From positions 1-16,447 of the forward strand of contig JAURMY010000086.1 of NCBI GenBank assembly GCA_030830465.1: DNA of 16,447 bases, in the 5' to 3' direction. A model generated the notes under the pieces. That model made no database searches. It had not been told where the DNA came from and saw only the letters and a program-made list of their open reading frames with translations. This document shows positions 1 to 6,328 of the stretch, piece by piece (within the stretch, counting starts at the first letter, position 1; every line of letters begins with the position of its first letter). This stretch comes from Alphaproteobacteria bacterium (GTDB lineage Bacteria > Pseudomonadota > Alphaproteobacteria > Rhodobacterales > Rhodobacteraceae). The translations under genes were made by a program, and so were the position numbers.

Positions 1-264
1 ATAGGTATAGCGCGCCGGTTCGGCCCCCTCGTTCATGTGCATCTGCACGACCGGCACGGTAAAGTCAGGGCGCATCATCTGTTCCCCCGCCACCGGGTCA
101 TGGGTGACGTAAGCGCGGGCGCGGATTTCTTCGCCGTAAAGATCAAGCAACAGATCGGCGGGCTGCAACGCCGCCGCCTCGACCGGCAATGCGCCCTGCG
201 CCAGAAAGAACGCCGACAGGCGATCCGCCTCAGCCCTGATCCGCGCGCGCCGGTCGTTCAGCAT
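1..264 (-). CDS. hisZ: ATP phosphoribosyltransferase regulatory subunit HisZ (N-terminal part, cut by window edge)
   Basis: The minus strand from the ATG at 264-262 reads 88 codons without a stop to the window edge. The peptide contains DLYGEEIRARAYVTHDP and MMRPDFTVPVVQMHM, typical of the class II aminoacyl-tRNA-synthetase-like fold of HisZ. HisZ is a catalytically dead HisRS paralogue that binds short-form HisG and is needed for the first step of histidine synthesis. Its start overlaps the hisS stop by one base (TGATG), so the two are probably translationally coupled. A hisG gene would be expected just beyond the left edge; that is inference from the common alphaproteobacterial order hisS-hisZ-hisG. 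It could only be confused with a HisRS fragment, but the adjacent complete hisS and the divergent motif 2 region argue for HisZ. Confidence 0.88.
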   Translation of the reverse strand, partial: MLNDRRARIRAEADRLSAFFLAQGALPVEAAALQPADLLLDLYGEEIRARAYVTHDPVAGEQMMRPDFTVPVVQMHMNEGAEPARYTY

Positions 265-1769
265 CAGGCCTGCGCCCGCGCGATCATCCGGCGCACTTCG
301 GCCACCAGATCGGCGCGCTTGATTTCCATCTGCGCCGGTTGCGCCTTCCATTCCTCATTGGTGGTCATCTCGGCGGCCAGCCGCGCGCCCAGCGCAAGAT
401 CCTTGATCTGCACAACGCCGCGTTCTTTTTCGTCACCCCCCTCGATCACCGCCACGGGGCTTTGGCGTTTGTCCGCATATTTCAACTGATTGCCAAAGTT
501 CTTTGGATTGCCCAGATAGACCTCAGCCCGGATGCCCGCATTGCGCAGTTCCGCCACCATGGCCTGATAATCGGCCATCCGGTCGCGATCCATCACGGTC
601 ACAACGACGGGGCCGTGCGAAGCGCTGTCAAGCCGCCCCTTTTCCCTGAGCGCCGCCAACAATCGGTCAACGCCAATGGAAATCCCGGTGCCCGGTACTT
701 CCTGCCCGGTGAAGCGTTTCACTAGGTCGTCATAACGCCCGCCACCGGCGACGCTTCCGAATTGCCGCTTCTGGCCGTTGTCGTCAAAGATTTCAAAGGT
801 CAGCTCCGCCTCGAACACCGGGCCGGTGTAATAGCCAAGGCCGCGCACGACCGAAGGGTCGATGACGATGCGGTCGGGTCCGTATCCTTGGGCGGCAAGA
901 AGGGTGGCAATATCTTCAAGTTCTTCTATGCCCTTCTGACCTACCGAAGACTGTCCGATCAGTTGTGTCAACAAATCCAATGTTTGTTGAGTATCATCAC
1001 CCCGAGACTGCAAGAATTGGCCAATGATTTGTGCCTGTTCAAGACTTAAACCAACACCTGGAATGAAAGCACCAGAATCATCGAGCCGACCACGTGTCAG
1101 AAGATGCCAAACTCCGTCTATTCCGACTTTATCAAACTTATCAATTGTTCTTAAGACTGCTTCGCGGGTCGAAACATCGTCGTCGCCCAGACCGAGTGCT
1201 TTAAGCACCCCGTTCAACACTTTCCGATTGTTCACCCGGATCAGGTAATCGCCGCGCGGTATGCCTACACTTTCCAACACATCCGCCAGCATTGCGCAAA
1301 TCTCGGCATCCGCCGCCACGCTGGCGGAGCCAACCGTATCCGCATCGCACTGATAAAACTGGCGAAACCGCCCCGGCCCCGGCTTTTCATTGCGCCAGAC
1401 CGGCCCCATCGCATAGCGCCGGTAAGGCATCGGCAAATCATTGCGGTGCTGGGCATAGACCCGCGCCAAAGGGGCGGTCAGATCATAGCGCAACGCCAGC
1501 CAGTCACCGGGCTTTTCACCCTCGGCATCCTCCTGCCAGGCGAACACACCCTCGTTGGGACGGTCCACATCCGGCAGGAACTTGCCCAAAGCCTCGACCG
1601 TTTCCACCGCCGAACTTTCCAGAGGATCAAACCCATAGCGGTGATAAACCTCGGCGATCCGCGTCAGCATCGCATTGCGCTCTACCACGTCCTGCCCGAA
1701 ATAATCCCGAAACCCCTTCGGAGTGTCCGCAGTCGGGCGGCGGATTTTTGCGGCTTTTACCTTGGCCAT
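264..1769 (-). CDS. hisS: Histidyl-tRNA synthetase, alphaproteobacterial type
   Basis: 501 aa class II synthetase that charges tRNA-His with histidine in the cytoplasm. Visible landmarks: N-terminal [10 protein letters not shown] (residues 16-25); motif 2 with [17 protein letters not shown] (122-138); the histidine-specific HisA motif [14 protein letters not shown] (307-320); motif 3 [15 protein letters not shown] (360-374); then a C-terminal anticodon-binding domain from about 386. The start at 1769 is preceded by an AGGA 7 nt upstream on the minus strand. Length and the GPGRFRQF version of motif 2 resemble the divergent alphaproteobacterial HisRS group rather than the E. coli type. Codons for residues about 195-290 are clearly AT-richer than the rest (see findings). 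It is divergent from slyX and overlaps hisZ by one base. Confidence 0.96.
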   Translation of the reverse strand: MAKVKAAKIRRPTADTPKGFRDYFGQDVVERNAMLTRIAEVYHRYGFDPLESSAVETVEALGKFLPDVDRPNEGVFAWQEDAEGEKPGDWLALRYDLTAPLARVYAQHRNDLPMPYRRYAMGPVWRNEKPGPGRFRQFYQCDADTVGSASVAADAEICAMLADVLESVGIPRGDYLIRVNNRKVLNGVLKALGLGDDDVSTREAVLRTIDKFDKVGIDGVWHLLTRGRLDDSGAFIPGVGLSLEQAQIIGQFLQSRGDDTQQTLDLLTQLIGQSSVGQKGIEELEDIATLLAAQGYGPDRIVIDPSVVRGLGYYTGPVFEAELTFEIFDDNGQKRQFGSVAGGGRYDDLVKRFTGQEVPGTGISIGVDRLLAALREKGRLDSASHGPVVVTVMDRDRMADYQAMVAELRNAGIRAEVYLGNPKNFGNQLKYADKRQSPVAVIEGGDEKERGVVQIKDLALGARLAAEMTTNEEWKAQPAQMEIKRADLVAEVRRMIARAQA

Positions 1770-1857
1770 CGGGCGGTCCTGTCAATCACTTCGGTTTCGC
1801 GGCTGTCCTAGCGCAAGCAGGGGCAAGGGGCAAGTTCGCCCTTTGGCCGCAGGTGAA

Positions 1858-1874
1858 CCCGTGCTAAGCACGGG
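1858..1874. promoter_or_regulatory. Perfect palindromic hairpin 20 bp upstream of slyX
   Basis: CCCGTGC and GCACGGG form a perfect 7-bp inverted repeat around a TAA loop in the 125-bp divergent gap between hisS and slyX. It ends 20 bp before the slyX ATG, just upstream of the AGGA ribosome-binding site. It could be an operator for one or both genes, a 5' leader hairpin in the slyX mRNA, or a terminator-like end of a short upstream transcript. No T-run follows, so a classical terminator is unlikely. No convincing -35/-10 pair was seen in this gap. Confidence 0.4.
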
Positions 1875-1894
1875 CCAAATCCACAGGAAATCCC

Positions 1895-2104
1895 ATGCAA
1901 AACGACCGCCTGACCGATCTAGAAATCCAACTCACCCATCAAACCAAAATGCTGGAGGATCTCAGCGATGTCGTCGCAAGGCAATCCAAGGAAATCGACA
2001 GACTGACACGCCGGCTTCATATCGTGATGGAACGTCTGGCGGAACATGACCTCGCCGCCGGCGCCACGGCGCCTTTGGCCGATCAAAAACCGCCGCACTG
2101 GTAA
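1895..2104 (+). CDS. slyX: SlyX family protein
   Basis: 69 aa protein of unknown biochemical function. It shows the SlyX pattern: a single heptad-rich helix (about residues 5-50, with LTDLEIQLTHQTKMLEDLSD and VVARQSKEIDRL) predicted to form a coiled coil, and the near-terminal PPHW motif, which matches the family's conserved PPHY/PPHW ending. An AGGA 8-11 nt upstream of the ATG supports the start. Length fits the family (about 70 aa). It is divergent from hisS and convergent with dnaE, so it looks like a single-gene transcript. In E. coli slyX lies beside slyD; no slyD is present here. Confidence 0.88.
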   Translation: MQNDRLTDLEIQLTHQTKMLEDLSDVVARQSKEIDRLTRRLHIVMERLAEHDLAAGATAPLADQKPPHW

Positions 2105-2122
2105 CCGGCATCTTTGTTCAAT

Positions 2123-2162
2123 AAATATTCCGGGGGTTTCAAAGGGGGCAGCGCCCCCTTTG
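2123..2162 (-). repeat. GC-rich hairpin with CCCCCGG-ATATTT tail, copy A
   Basis: Lies between the convergent ends of slyX and dnaE. The arms CAAAGGGGGC (2140-2149) and GCCCCCTTTG (2153-2162) pair over 10 bp with a 3-nt loop. On the minus strand the hairpin is followed by CCCCCGGAATATTT (2123-2136). The same layout occurs at 5733-5772 on the plus strand, so I call it a dispersed intergenic element. It may also help end transcription of slyX and/or dnaE, although no T-run follows directly. Confidence 0.55.
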
Positions 2163-2177
2163 CCCGGCCCAACCCAA

Positions 2178-2224
2178 AGCGCCCGCAGGGCGTCTTTCGG
2201 GCGGGAGAGCCCCCTTTCGGGGCT
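2178..2224 (-). terminator. Cluster of stem-loops at the 3' end of dnaE
   Basis: Immediately downstream of the dnaE stop are two more GC-rich inverted repeats. CGCCC (2180-2184) pairs with GGGCG (2188-2192), and the stem can be lengthened by flanking AAAG/CTTT if one base bulges. AGCCCC (2208-2213) pairs with GGGGCT (2219-2224), the last base overlapping the dnaE stop codon. Together with the hairpin at 2140-2162 they give a heavily structured junction between convergent genes. That suits bidirectional termination, but none has a clear U-tract, so the role is inference. Confidence 0.4.
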
Positions 2225-5200
2225 TAAAACTCTTCCACCATCACAACCCCCGAAAGGGACCGCAGCGCGCCCCGTATCTGAGGGTTGACGTTATAGCCCT
2301 CGCCCAGCGCCATTTCCACTTCTCCGGGCAGATCGGGCGACATCAGCAACAGGTTGACCGGGCCTTTTGCGCGCCGGTCTACCTCAGCGCCGGACCTTTG
2401 CAAGACCGCAGCCACCGGGCCGATTGCGCCGGCATCATTCACATAGACCCGCAGACCCATGGCCGCCGCATCGGCCACCGCCCCGTCCACCGGCTGCACG
2501 GAACGCGCCAACAGCTTCAGCTGATCGCCTTCCATATTGGCCTCGACCGCGACCACCACATTGGCCCCGGCGGTCAACAGATCCCGGTATTTTTCCAAAG
2601 GCTCTGAGAACATCGTCACCTCATACCCGCCGGTCGGATCGGTCAGTTGCACAAAGGCAAAGCGGTTGCCGCGGGCGGATTTGCGCTGCTGCATCCCCGC
2701 AACAGTGCCCGCGATCTTGGCCGCCACCGGCTGGCCCTCGGCCTTTTGGCGCAATTCGGCCAGAGTCAGCACGCCTTTGCGTTTCAAGGGCCCCTGATAG
2801 TCGTCGAGCGGATGGCCCGACAGATAAAACCCGATCGCCTGATGTTCCTGGCCCAGCTTTTCCACCGGCAGCCAATCCTCGGGCATCGGCAATCGCGGCG
2901 GCGGCAGGTCTTCGCCCGCATCGCCAAACAGACCGCCCTGGGCGGAATTGCGTTCCTCATGGGTGGCGCCGGACCAGCCGACCAGCGCATCCAGACTGTC
3001 AAAAACCTTGCGCCGGTTGCTGTCAAGCTGGTCAAACGCGCCGGACCGGGCCAGCATTTCCATCGGCCGCTTGCCGATCCGTTTCAGATCAACCCGGCGG
3101 GCAAAATCCACCAGATCGGCGAAATCCCGGCCGTCCCGCGCCGCGACAATCATCTTCATCGCTTCAACGCCGACATTCTTCAGCGCCCCGAGCGCATAGT
3201 GAATCCGGCCGTTTTGCACCGTAAAGGTCGCGCCCGACTGATTGACGCAGGGCGGCACCATTTCGATGCCCAGCTTTTTGACTTCCTCGATATAAATACC
3301 CAGCTTGTCGGTCAGATGGATATCGCAATTCATCACCGCAGCCATGAATTCGACCGGGTAGTTCGCCTTCAGCCAAGCGGTCTGGTAACTGACCACGGCA
3401 TAGGCGGCGGCGTGGGATTTGTTGAAGCCGTAATTGGCGAATTTATCCAGAAGGTTCCAGACTTCGGTCGCCTTGGCCTTGTCAACACCGTTGGCAGCAG
3501 CGCCTTCGATGAATTTCGGGCGCTCCGCATCCATTGCCGCCTGAATTTTCTTGCCCATGGCGCGGCGCAGCAGATCGGCGCCGCCCAGGCTATAGCCGGC
3601 CATTTCCTGGGCGATCTGCATCACCTGTTCCTGATAGACAATGATGCCCTGGGTTTCGTCCAGCAGATGATCAATGGTCGGGTGCAGGCTTTCACGCGCC
3701 TTGCGGCCGTTCTTGACATCACAAAACATCGGGATGTTTTCCATCGGGCCGGGACGATAGAGCGCCACCAGCGCGATGATATCCTCGATCACCGTCGGCT
3801 TCATCTGCCTCAGCGCGTCCATCATGCCCGAGCTTTCCACCTGAAACACAGCGGCGGTCTTGGCGCTGGCATATAGCTCATAGGTCTTTTCGTCATCCAG
3901 CGGGATCGCGCCAATGTCGATGTCGATGCCGCGCTGCTTCAGCAGATCAAGGGCGTTCTGAATGACCGTCAGGGTTTTCAGCCCCAGAAAGTCGAACTTG
4001 ACCAGCCCGGCCTGTTCCACCCATTTCATGTTGAACTGGGTCGCGGGCATGTCCGAGCGTGGGTCCTTGTAAAGCGGGACAAGTTCGTCCAATGGACGGT
4101 CGCCAATCACCACGCCGGCGGCATGGGTGGAGGCGTTGCGCAACAGGCCCTCGACCTGCTGCGCATAGGTCAGCATGCGGTTGACGACTTCTTCGGATTT
4201 CGCCTCCTCGCGCAGGCGCGGTTCATCCGCCAGCGCCTTTTCGATACTGACGGGTTTCACCCCTTCCACCGGGATCAGTTTGGACAGGCGGTCCACCTGC
4301 CCATAGGGCATCTGCAACACCCGCCCCACGTCCCGCACAGCGGCTTTGGACAGAAGCGCGCCAAAGGTGATGATCTGGGCCACCCTGTCACGGCCATATT
4401 TTTGCTGAACGTATTGGATCACCTCTTCGCGGCGGTCCATGCAAAAGTCGATGTCAAAGTCCGGCATCGACACCCGTTCAGGGTTGAGGAACCGTTCAAA
4501 CAACAAGGCATAGCGCAGGGGATCAAGATCTGTGATCGTCAACGCATAGGCAACCAGAGAGCCCGCGCCCGACCCCCGACCGGGCCCGACCGGAATGTCG
4601 TGATCCTTGGCCCATTTGATGAAATCGGCCACGATCAGGAAATAGCCGGGAAAGCCCATGCCCTCGATCACGCCCAGTTCGAAATCCAGCCTTGCCTGAT
4701 AGTCCTCTACCGAAGCGGCATGGGGGATCACCGCCAGGCGCGCCTGAAGCCCGTCATTGGCGGCGCGGCGCAGCTCCTCAACCTCGTTATCCGCGAATTT
4801 CGGCAGGATCGGCGCGCGGGTTTCCACTTTGAAAGCACAGCGTTTGGCGATTTCCACCGTATTTTCAATCGCTTCCGGCAGATCGGCGAACAGGGCCACC
4901 ATTTCGGCCTGTGATTTGAAGTAGTGCTGCTGGGTCAGATGACGGCGCGGTTCCTGCTGATCCACATAGGCCCCGTCGGCGATGCAGATCAGGGCGTCAT
5001 GGGCCTCATACATTTCAGGGACCGGAAAATAGACGTCGTTGGTGGCGACCAATGGCAGGTTCATCGCATAGGCCATTTCGACAAAACCGCGCTCGGTCAT
5101 CTGCTCGGCCAGGGTATTGTGCCCGTCCATGCCGGGATGGCGTTGCAGTTCCACATAAAGCCGGTCGCCAAACAGGTTGGCCAATCGCCCCATCAGGGCT

Positions 5201-5673
5201 TCGGCTGCCGGTCTTTGGCCGTCCAGCAGCAATTGCCCGACGGGGCCATTTGGGCCGCCGGTCAGGCAGATCACATCGGCGGTATGGCCGGCCAACTGGT
5301 CAAGCGTGATCCGGGGCAGACCCTCGCCGGCCTCCAGAAAGGCCGCCGAATTGAGTTTCATCAGATGGCCATAGCCAAGCTCGGTCTGCGCCAGCAGAAC
5401 CAGGGGTCTGGGCGGCTTTGGCCGGTCGCCCGGACGCTGGGGCGGTGCATAGTCCAGTTCCAACTGGCACCCGATGATCGGTTGCACGCCCTCGCCTGAG
5501 GCATAGACCGAAAATTCCAGCGCCGCGAACATGTTGTTGCTGTCGGTGACCCCGACGGCGGGCATTTTGTTCTTGATACAAAGTCCCGCCAGTTTCTTGA
5601 CCGGCACGGCCCCTTCCAGCAGGGAGAATTCCGTATGGGTGCGAAGATGGATGAATCGGGGTGCGTCGGTCAT
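2224..5673 (-). CDS. dnaE: DNA polymerase III alpha subunit
   Basis: 1149 aa catalytic subunit of the replicative DNA polymerase (C-family). Domains in order: PHP domain with FIHLRTHTEFSLLEG (7-21) and VGVTDSNNMF (40-49); palm with GPGRGSGAGSLVAYAL (363-378) and the catalytic PDFDIDF (404-410); the third catalytic Asp in KFDFLGLKTL (D561, matching E. coli D555); fingers around 600-760; a helix-hairpin-helix region about 840-900; the internal beta-clamp-binding motif QGGLF (912-916); and an OB fold from about 985 (KIAGTVAGMQQRKSARGN). The PHP motif II has TDS rather than the metal-binding TDH, which fits a proofreading-inactive PHP used with a separate DnaQ. The ATG at 5673 has no obvious Shine-Dalgarno. 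Length is usual for alphaproteobacteria. It is transcribed alone, convergent with slyX and divergent from uraH. Confidence 0.98.
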   Translation of the reverse strand: MTDAPRFIHLRTHTEFSLLEGAVPVKKLAGLCIKNKMPAVGVTDSNNMFAALEFSVYASGEGVQPIIGCQLELDYAPPQRPGDRPKPPRPLVLLAQTELGYGHLMKLNSAAFLEAGEGLPRITLDQLAGHTADVICLTGGPNGPVGQLLLDGQRPAAEALMGRLANLFGDRLYVELQRHPGMDGHNTLAEQMTERGFVEMAYAMNLPLVATNDVYFPVPEMYEAHDALICIADGAYVDQQEPRRHLTQQHYFKSQAEMVALFADLPEAIENTVEIAKRCAFKVETRAPILPKFADNEVEELRRAANDGLQARLAVIPHAASVEDYQARLDFELGVIEGMGFPGYFLIVADFIKWAKDHDIPVGPGRGSGAGSLVAYALTITDLDPLRYALLFERFLNPERVSMPDFDIDFCMDRREEVIQYVQQKYGRDRVAQIITFGALLSKAAVRDVGRVLQMPYGQVDRLSKLIPVEGVKPVSIEKALADEPRLREEAKSEEVVNRMLTYAQQVEGLLRNASTHAAGVVIGDRPLDELVPLYKDPRSDMPATQFNMKWVEQAGLVKFDFLGLKTLTVIQNALDLLKQRGIDIDIGAIPLDDEKTYELYASAKTAAVFQVESSGMMDALRQMKPTVIEDIIALVALYRPGPMENIPMFCDVKNGRKARESLHPTIDHLLDETQGIIVYQEQVMQIAQEMAGYSLGGADLLRRAMGKKIQAAMDAERPKFIEGAAANGVDKAKATEVWNLLDKFANYGFNKSHAAAYAVVSYQTAWLKANYPVEFMAAVMNCDIHLTDKLGIYIEEVKKLGIEMVPPCVNQSGATFTVQNGRIHYALGALKNVGVEAMKMIVAARDGRDFADLVDFARRVDLKRIGKRPMEMLARSGAFDQLDSNRRKVFDSLDALVGWSGATHEERNSAQGGLFGDAGEDLPPPRLPMPEDWLPVEKLGQEHQAIGFYLSGHPLDDYQGPLKRKGVLTLAELRQKAEGQPVAAKIAGTVAGMQQRKSARGNRFAFVQLTDPTGGYEVTMFSEPLEKYRDLLTAGANVVVAVEANMEGDQLKLLARSVQPVDGAVADAAAMGLRVYVNDAGAIGPVAAVLQRSGAEVDRRAKGPVNLLLMSPDLPGEVEMALGEGYNVNPQIRGALRSLSGVVMVEEF

Positions 5674-5732
5674 GCGCCAAGACTAGCCGAGGCCGCGCCC
5701 CCAAGAAAAGAGCGAAAGGCCCTTGGCCAGAG

Positions 5733-5772
5733 GCGGGGGGGCTTTGCCCCCCTGCGACCCCCCGGGATATTT
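5733..5772 (+). repeat. GC-rich hairpin with CCCCCGG-ATATTT tail, copy B
   Basis: In the 168-bp divergent gap between dnaE and uraH, GGGGGGC (5736-5742) and GCCCCCC (5746-5752) form a 7-bp stem with a TTT loop. Flanking bases add three more pairs, one of them G-T. It is followed on the plus strand by CCCCCGGGATATTT (5759-5772), which differs at one base from the tail of the copy at 2123-2162. The two copies bracket dnaE in opposite orientations. From memory, similar hairpin-plus-ATATTT blocks are common between genes in Rhodobacterales genomes; I could not check this. Confidence 0.55.
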
Positions 5773-5841
5773 TCCGCCAAAAGAAGGGCGGGACTTGTCA
5801 GGCCCTGATATTCTGTGCTGGAAAAGGCGCAGGAGGATGGA

Positions 5842-6192
5842 ATGGGCAAACTGACGACACATGTTTTAGATACGGCATCCGGGAAACCGGCGCAGGGGAT
5901 GGCGATTGATCTTTACCGGATCAACGGCGAGGCGCGGGTTCACATCGCAAGGTTTGTGACCAACAGCGACGGGCGGGTCGATGCCCCGTTACTGGTCGGC
6001 GAGGCTTTTGCGACCGGGGTTTACGAATTGGAGTTTCATGCGGGGGCCTATCTGGACCGGACAAGCCCCGGGTTGTCAGAGCCGAAGTTTCTGGACCGGA
6101 TTCCCTTGAGATTCGGTATGGCAGAGGACAGTCATTATCATGTTCCGCTGTTGCTATCGCCTTATTCTTATTCAACTTACAGGGGAAGCTGA
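5842..6192 (+). CDS. uraH: 5-hydroxyisourate hydrolase
   Basis: 116 aa transthyretin-related enzyme that hydrolyses 5-hydroxyisourate, the product of urate oxidation, to OHCU (2-oxo-4-hydroxy-4-carboxy-5-ureidoimidazoline). The three family signatures are present: [14 protein letters not shown] (4-17, H7), DGRVDAP (43-49, R45), and the C-terminal [18 protein letters not shown] with H100 and the diagnostic YRGS end (113-116). That end separates these hydrolases from hormone-binding transthyretins. The ATG at 5842 is preferred over an in-frame GTG at 5815 because AGGAGG (5831-5836) lies 5 nt upstream. Urate oxidase and OHCU decarboxylase are not in the window. The next gene, xdhA, is 136 bp downstream, so uraH may have its own promoter. 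No signal peptide; presumably cytoplasmic. Confidence 0.95.
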   Translation: MGKLTTHVLDTASGKPAQGMAIDLYRINGEARVHIARFVTNSDGRVDAPLLVGEAFATGVYELEFHAGAYLDRTSPGLSEPKFLDRIPLRFGMAEDSHYHVPLLLSPYSYSTYRGS

Positions 6193-6206
6193 CAAAACAC
6201 TTGTCA
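6190..6206. promoter_or_regulatory. Candidate operator between uraH and xdhA (TGACAA-N5-TTGTCA)
   Basis: A perfect 6-bp inverted repeat with a 5-bp AT-rich spacer begins in the uraH stop codon and lies 123 bp before xdhA. Its dyad symmetry and spacing suit a dimeric transcription factor, for example of the GntR or LysR type; the family cannot be told from the site. The right arm lies in ACTTGTCAG (6199-6207), a 9-mer also found at 5793-5801 upstream of uraH. The arm TTGTCA also resembles a -35 box, but no good -10 sits 16-18 bp downstream. A TATAAA at 6238-6243 is the best -10-like match, without a matching -35. Confidence 0.35.
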
Positions 6207-6328
6207 GAGATGATCCGGTCTGATTAGCTTGAACGACTATAAAACAGGGAGGGCCGCGTCACCGTTTTACGTCGCATCGGACGGGGGCGCAGAAGGCTGA
6301 ACGCAGAGAAGGCGGCGGACAATCTGGT

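Noticed and set aside
37..725. Plus-strand open frames opposite hisZ and hisS
   Set aside because: The minus-strand reading gives clear HisZ and HisRS motifs. The plus-strand peptides have none.
1828..1874. Possible tRNA in the hisS-slyX gap
   Set aside because: There is a hairpin and a GTTCG-like stretch, but no cloverleaf, acceptor stem or anticodon arm can be built.
2647..3876. A 409-codon open frame on the plus strand inside dnaE
   Set aside because: Fully antisense to conserved DnaE palm and finger regions. Its composition is typical of antisense translation and it shows no known domain.
5815..5841. Longer uraH start at GTG 5815
   Set aside because: AGGAGG lies directly before ATG 5842, and the extra nine residues are outside the conserved family start.
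6201..6229. Sigma-70 promoter using TTGTCA as -35
   Set aside because: The hexamer 17 bp downstream is TTAGCT, a poor -10, so the sequence is better explained as one arm of the dyad.
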